Assembly (NCBI GenBank): GCA_038227745.1
Contig: JBBRPS010000401.1
Span: forward strand, 1 to 9,246
Direction of reading: 5' to 3'
Source: DASPXY01 sp038227745
Lineage (GTDB): Bacteria; Planctomycetota; Planctomycetia; Gemmatales; Gemmataceae
DNA: 9,246 nucleotides
Of the stretch, positions 7,001 to 9,246 are shown one piece after another. The notes under the pieces are model-generated. The model worked only from the letters and a program-made list of their open reading frames with translations, had not been told where the DNA came from and searched no databases. Position 1 is the first letter of the stretch; every line of letters begins with the position of its first letter. Made by a program: the position numbers and the translations under genes.

Positions 7001-7056
7001 GTGGGTCAGGACTCCGATCCTGACATGGATTTGTCAGGATCGGAGTCCTGACCCAC
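7001..7056. repeat. 25-bp perfect inverted repeat with nested palindromic arms
   Basis: Positions 7001-7025 and 7032-7056 are exact reverse complements around the 6-base spacer TGGATT. Two more weak pairs (U-G, then T-A) can extend the stem outward. Each arm also holds its own inverted repeat: GTCAGGA, 6 bases, TCCTGAC at 7005-7011/7018-7024, mirrored in the right arm. The element can thus form one long stem or two 7-bp hairpins, like a pair of REP units in a BIME. It starts 15 bases after the secDF stop and has no T run, so it is not a typical intrinsic terminator. It may still protect the secDF 3' end. The symmetry is seen directly; calling it a dispersed REP-like element is inference. Confidence 0.85.
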
Positions 7057-7077
7057 GACCCGCACCACTGTTTACCA

Positions 7078-7110
7078 GGGGTCGCACCCCGTGGGTCTGA
7101 AGCCGGACCC
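7078..7110 (+). repeat. short palindromes before the cytochrome gene
   Basis: GGGGT-CGC-ACCCC (7078-7090) is a 5-bp hairpin, and GGGTC (7093-7097) pairs with GACCC (7106-7110). The word GTGGGTC occurs at 7001-7007 and 7091-7097, and inverted at 7050-7056, so the whole spacer 7001-7110 may be one composite repeat. This overlaps a possible GTG start at 7091 and argues against using it. Confidence 0.4.
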
Positions 7111-7114
7111 GACC

Positions 7115-8608
7115 ATGCGCCTCACTCACGGCTACGCGCTGCTGCTGTTCGTCGGCATCGTGGCCGGTGGCTATCTTCTCGGCTCGCCGGGCATCTCGGG
7201 CGAGGTCACCGACGGAGCGACCCCGGTCGCCGGGGCGCGCATCCGCTACCAGGGTGAACGCACGGCCACAGTTACCGATCACCACGGCCGTTTCCGCCTC
7301 CCCGCTGGGTCCGGACGCCCGCGCCGCGTCACCGCCTGGAAACAGGGCTACAGCATCGCCGCCACCTCGGCAAACGGGCGCGACCTGCATCTGTCGCTAA
7401 CGCCACTGCCCACGGTGGATAGTGACGCTTACGCCTGGGTCGATCCCGCCCCCAACTCCGCACAGCCGAACAACTGCGGCAACTGCCACGGTGAGATTTA
7501 CCGCGAATGGGCCGGCAGCGCCCACGCCAACTCCGCGACAAACCGCCGTTTCCTCAACCTCTTCGCCGGCACCGACTGGCACGGGCGCCGCGTCGGCGGC
7601 TGGAGCCTGTGGGACCAGAAGCGCGAGGGGGCGGGCGTCTGTGCGGCGTGCCACGCGCCGACGTTCCGCGACCCCGCGTTCACCTACGATTTCCGGGCGG
7701 TCAAGGGTGTGGCTCGCCGCGGCGTCCACTGCGACTACTGCCACAAGGTCGCCGACGCTCCGACCGACCGTCTCGGTCTCCGCTTCGGCCGCGATGGCCT
7801 GACGCTGCTGCGGCCCGCGGACGGTCAGCAACTCTTCTTCGGCCCGCTGGACGACGCGCACCGCGAGGGGGAATCGTTCGCCTATTCTCCCCTCTACAAG
7901 GAGAGCCGCTACTGCGCGTCGTGTCACGAGGGTGTGGTGTTCGGCGTCCACGTCTACGGCACCTACTCCGAATGGCTCGACAGCCCGGCGCGGCGGCAGG
8001 GGCGGCAGTGCCAGGACTGCCACATGACGCCGACCGGCAGGCTGACGAACGTCGCGCCGGCGAAGGGCGGCATCGAGCGCGACCCGCGGACGCTCGCCGG
8101 CCACCGCTTCCCCGGCGGTCAGCGCGACCGGCTGCGCCGCTGCCTGAAGGTGACGGCCGTCCCCGAGCGCACCGCCATCGGGCTGCGCGTTGCGGTGGAA
8201 GTGCGGGCGGACAATGTCGGGCATCGCGTACCGACGGGATTCATCGACCGCAACCTGGTCCTGGTGGTAATGGGTCTGGACCGTGACGGCCGGACGCTGC
8301 CACTGCGGGACGGCCCGCGGCTGCCGGCCAGTGCGGGGAGGGGCTTCGCGGGCTTACCGGGCCGCCTTTATGCGAAGGAGTTGACGGACGGAGACGGCCG
8401 GCTGCGACCGTTCTGGCTCGCGGAGGGAGAGCCGCAGGACACGCGCCTGTTCCCCGGTCGGCCGGAGCGGAGCGTCTTCGTCTTCCCGCCCGAGACGGCG
8501 CGTGTACGGGTGCGCCTGCTCTACCGTCGCTTCTGGCAGGACGTCGCCGACGAGCGCGCCTGGCCCGACAACGAGGTCGTCGTGATGGACACCGTCGTCG
8601 CCGGTTGA
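7115..8608 (+). CDS. five-heme c-type cytochrome with N-terminal carboxypeptidase-regulatory-like domain
   Basis: A 497-residue exported electron-transfer protein. The N-terminus has a hydrophobic segment at about 7-23, acting as signal peptide or membrane anchor with no clear cleavage site. Residues about 28-105 (GISGEVTDGATPVAGARI, then VTDHHGRFRLPAG) resemble a carboxypeptidase-regulatory-like beta-sandwich. Five CXXCH heme sites follow: CGNCH 121-125, CAACH 176-180, CDYCH 206-210, CASCH 267-271 and CQDCH 299-303. The stretch after the first heme, with EW at 131-132 and SAH ending at His137, recalls the cytochrome c554 family. Residues about 340-497 form a heme-free, beta-rich tail containing VGHRVPTGF (His370 possibly a ligand). 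The partner and substrate are unknown. I chose ATG 7115 over GTG 7091 because the extra eight residues come from palindromic DNA; GGA lies 7 bases upstream of the ATG. No maturation or oxidase genes are nearby, so the pathway cannot be named. Confidence 0.92.
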   Translation: MRLTHGYALLLFVGIVAGGYLLGSPGISGEVTDGATPVAGARIRYQGERTATVTDHHGRFRLPAGSGRPRRVTAWKQGYSIAATSANGRDLHLSLTPLPTVDSDAYAWVDPAPNSAQPNNCGNCHGEIYREWAGSAHANSATNRRFLNLFAGTDWHGRRVGGWSLWDQKREGAGVCAACHAPTFRDPAFTYDFRAVKGVARRGVHCDYCHKVADAPTDRLGLRFGRDGLTLLRPADGQQLFFGPLDDAHREGESFAYSPLYKESRYCASCHEGVVFGVHVYGTYSEWLDSPARRQGRQCQDCHMTPTGRLTNVAPAKGGIERDPRTLAGHRFPGGQRDRLRRCLKVTAVPERTAIGLRVAVEVRADNVGHRVPTGFIDRNLVLVVMGLDRDGRTLPLRDGPRLPASAGRGFAGLPGRLYAKELTDGDGRLRPFWLAEGEPQDTRLFPGRPERSVFVFPPETARVRVRLLYRRFWQDVADERAWPDNEVVVMDTVVAG

Positions 8609-8630
8609 AGAAACCTGCCTCAGCCGGCGA
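8598..8630. terminator. possible shared 3' stem between convergent genes
   Basis: TCGCCGG (8598-8604) and CCGGCGA (8624-8630) form a 7-bp stem spanning the 11-base gap between the two convergent stop codons, with a 19-base loop. There is no T run on either side. It could serve both transcripts as a weak end signal, but GC-rich coding ends pair easily by chance. Confidence 0.25.
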
Positions 8631-9153
8631 GCAGGGCATCCAACTCGCTTTCCTTCCCCTCTGTGGTCGGCCCCAGGACTTTCTCGAAAGCCGTCAGACG
8701 CAGGGTGCGGAAAGTCAGCTCCAACTCCCGACCGCCGGTGAAGAGGATGGAGTGCCGGAAGATCGGGTGCTCCCCTCCCTTCCCCAGGTCGAGTTCATCG
8801 TACAGCCACTCGATCGGTGTCCCTGGCTTGGATAGTTCAGGGTGCCGTATCAGTTCGGGCCGTCTCGTCAAATCGTAGGTCAACGTGAGTCCCTGGTGGT
8901 GCGGCCTGTCCAACTCCAGCATGAGAAAGAGCTCACGGTTATCGTGGCGGAGGCCCAGGGCGATCAGTCGTGCGTCGTGCAGACAGAACTTCCGCAGGAG
9001 CGGTTTCACGCCGCGCGGGAGCTTCGGGCGGAGTTTCTCGAGGTGATCCAGGTAATGACGATGGATTTCCTCCCATTCTTCCTGGGCCGCGTTTGCCACC
9101 GCGTCGTCCGGAGACCCGAACCGCAGGAGCAGATCGGGAGTAAAGAACTTCAT
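8620..9153 (-). CDS. conserved-looking protein of unknown function, 177 residues
   Basis: A soluble, charged protein beginning MKFFTPDLLLRFGSPDD. It has no signal peptide, no membrane segment and no cysteine-pair motif. Residues about 16-45 look like one long helix (Glu/His/Lys/Arg-rich). FCLHDARLIALGLRHDNRELFLMLEL (about 56-81) looks like a helix turn followed by paired strands. A strand-rich region with WLYDELDL (about 117-124) and FTGGRELELTFRTLRL (about 138-153) closes the fold. I do not recognise a named family with confidence; the MKFFT start and the YDELD segment faintly recall the DUF4085 group, from memory only. The start at 9153 is fixed by AGGAGG 5 bases upstream; the frame stays open to 9204, but those 17 residues would overlap that ribosome site. 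The gene converges on the cytochrome gene with an 11-base gap. No catalytic residues can be assigned. Confidence 0.82.
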   Translation of the reverse strand: MKFFTPDLLLRFGSPDDAVANAAQEEWEEIHRHYLDHLEKLRPKLPRGVKPLLRKFCLHDARLIALGLRHDNRELFLMLELDRPHHQGLTLTYDLTRRPELIRHPELSKPGTPIEWLYDELDLGKGGEHPIFRHSILFTGGRELELTFRTLRLTAFEKVLGPTTEGKESELDALLAG

Positions 9154-9158
9154 GACCG

Positions 9159-9164
9159 CCTCCT
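9159..9164 (-). promoter_or_regulatory. strong ribosome binding site of the 8620-9153 gene
   Basis: On the minus strand AGGAGG lies 5 bases before the ATG at 9153, within a longer purine tract (GGGGAGGAGG). It is the best Shine-Dalgarno sequence in the window and decides this start against the upstream ATG at 9204. Confidence 0.75.
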
Positions 9165-9219
9165 CCCCATACGTGTGGAGGCTCGCCTTTACTGGATCCC
9201 GCATGGCGAAAGCGCGTTC

Positions 9220-9246
9220 GTTTAGCCGCGAGCCTCGGGCGAGCGC
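9220..9246 (+). repeat. 11-base word GTTTAGCCGCG, copy 2, with adjoining direct repeat
   Basis: GTTTAGCCGCG at 9220-9230 matches, in inverse orientation, the word at 141-151. It runs into a direct repeat of GCGAGC (9228-9233 and 9239-9244) at the edge of the window, so the element may continue outside. It lies upstream of the 8620-9153 gene. A dispersed intergenic repeat is the likely nature, from memory of similar planctomycete sequences. No gene or clear promoter was seen in 9165-9246. Confidence 0.35.

Noticed and set aside
7397..8224. 275-codon open frame on the minus strand opposite the cytochrome gene
   Set aside because: The sense strand carries five in-frame CXXCH heme sites, which could not arise by chance; the antisense product has no domain.

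Overview
The window is GC-rich bacterial DNA, with most third codon positions G or C. It most likely comes from a planctomycete, probably a Gemmata-type lineage. The clues are an FHA protein with a short N-terminal lead followed by a Pro/Ala-rich tail, a single-chain SecDF of about 1400 residues with greatly enlarged exported loops, and a multiheme cytochrome carrying a carboxypeptidase-regulatory-like domain. This assignment rests on family resemblance recalled from memory, not on a search.

Layout from left to right. Positions 1-174 carry no gene, but hold a G-quadruplex motif on the minus strand and an 11-base word that recurs at the other end of the window. A leftward FHA-domain gene (175-819) is divergent from a rightward cluster, tgt (1083-2192), yajC (2292-2705) and secDF (2789-6985), which keeps the classical bacterial tgt-yajC-secD-secF order. 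Both gaps inside this cluster hold strong GC hairpins without a following T run. After secDF comes a 25-bp perfect inverted repeat whose arms are themselves short palindromes, followed by more small palindromes up to the next gene. A rightward five-heme cytochrome c gene (7115-8608) converges, 11 bases apart, with a leftward conserved-looking gene of unknown function (8620-9153). The last 93 bases are non-coding.

How the genes relate. YajC and SecDF are accessory subunits of the Sec translocon; SecDF uses the proton-motive force to help pull exported proteins across the membrane. Tgt makes the queuosine precursor modification in tRNA and shares the locus by long-conserved synteny rather than by pathway. 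The cytochrome is an exported electron carrier and so a Sec client, but nothing in the sequence ties it to the sec operon: the palindromic spacer separates them.

No mobile element, CRISPR array, tRNA or rRNA gene was recognised. I see no convincing new multi-gene system here. The points most worth following are the nested palindrome after secDF, the enlarged SecDF exported loops, the domain make-up of the cytochrome, and the strong drift in synonymous codon choice along secDF.
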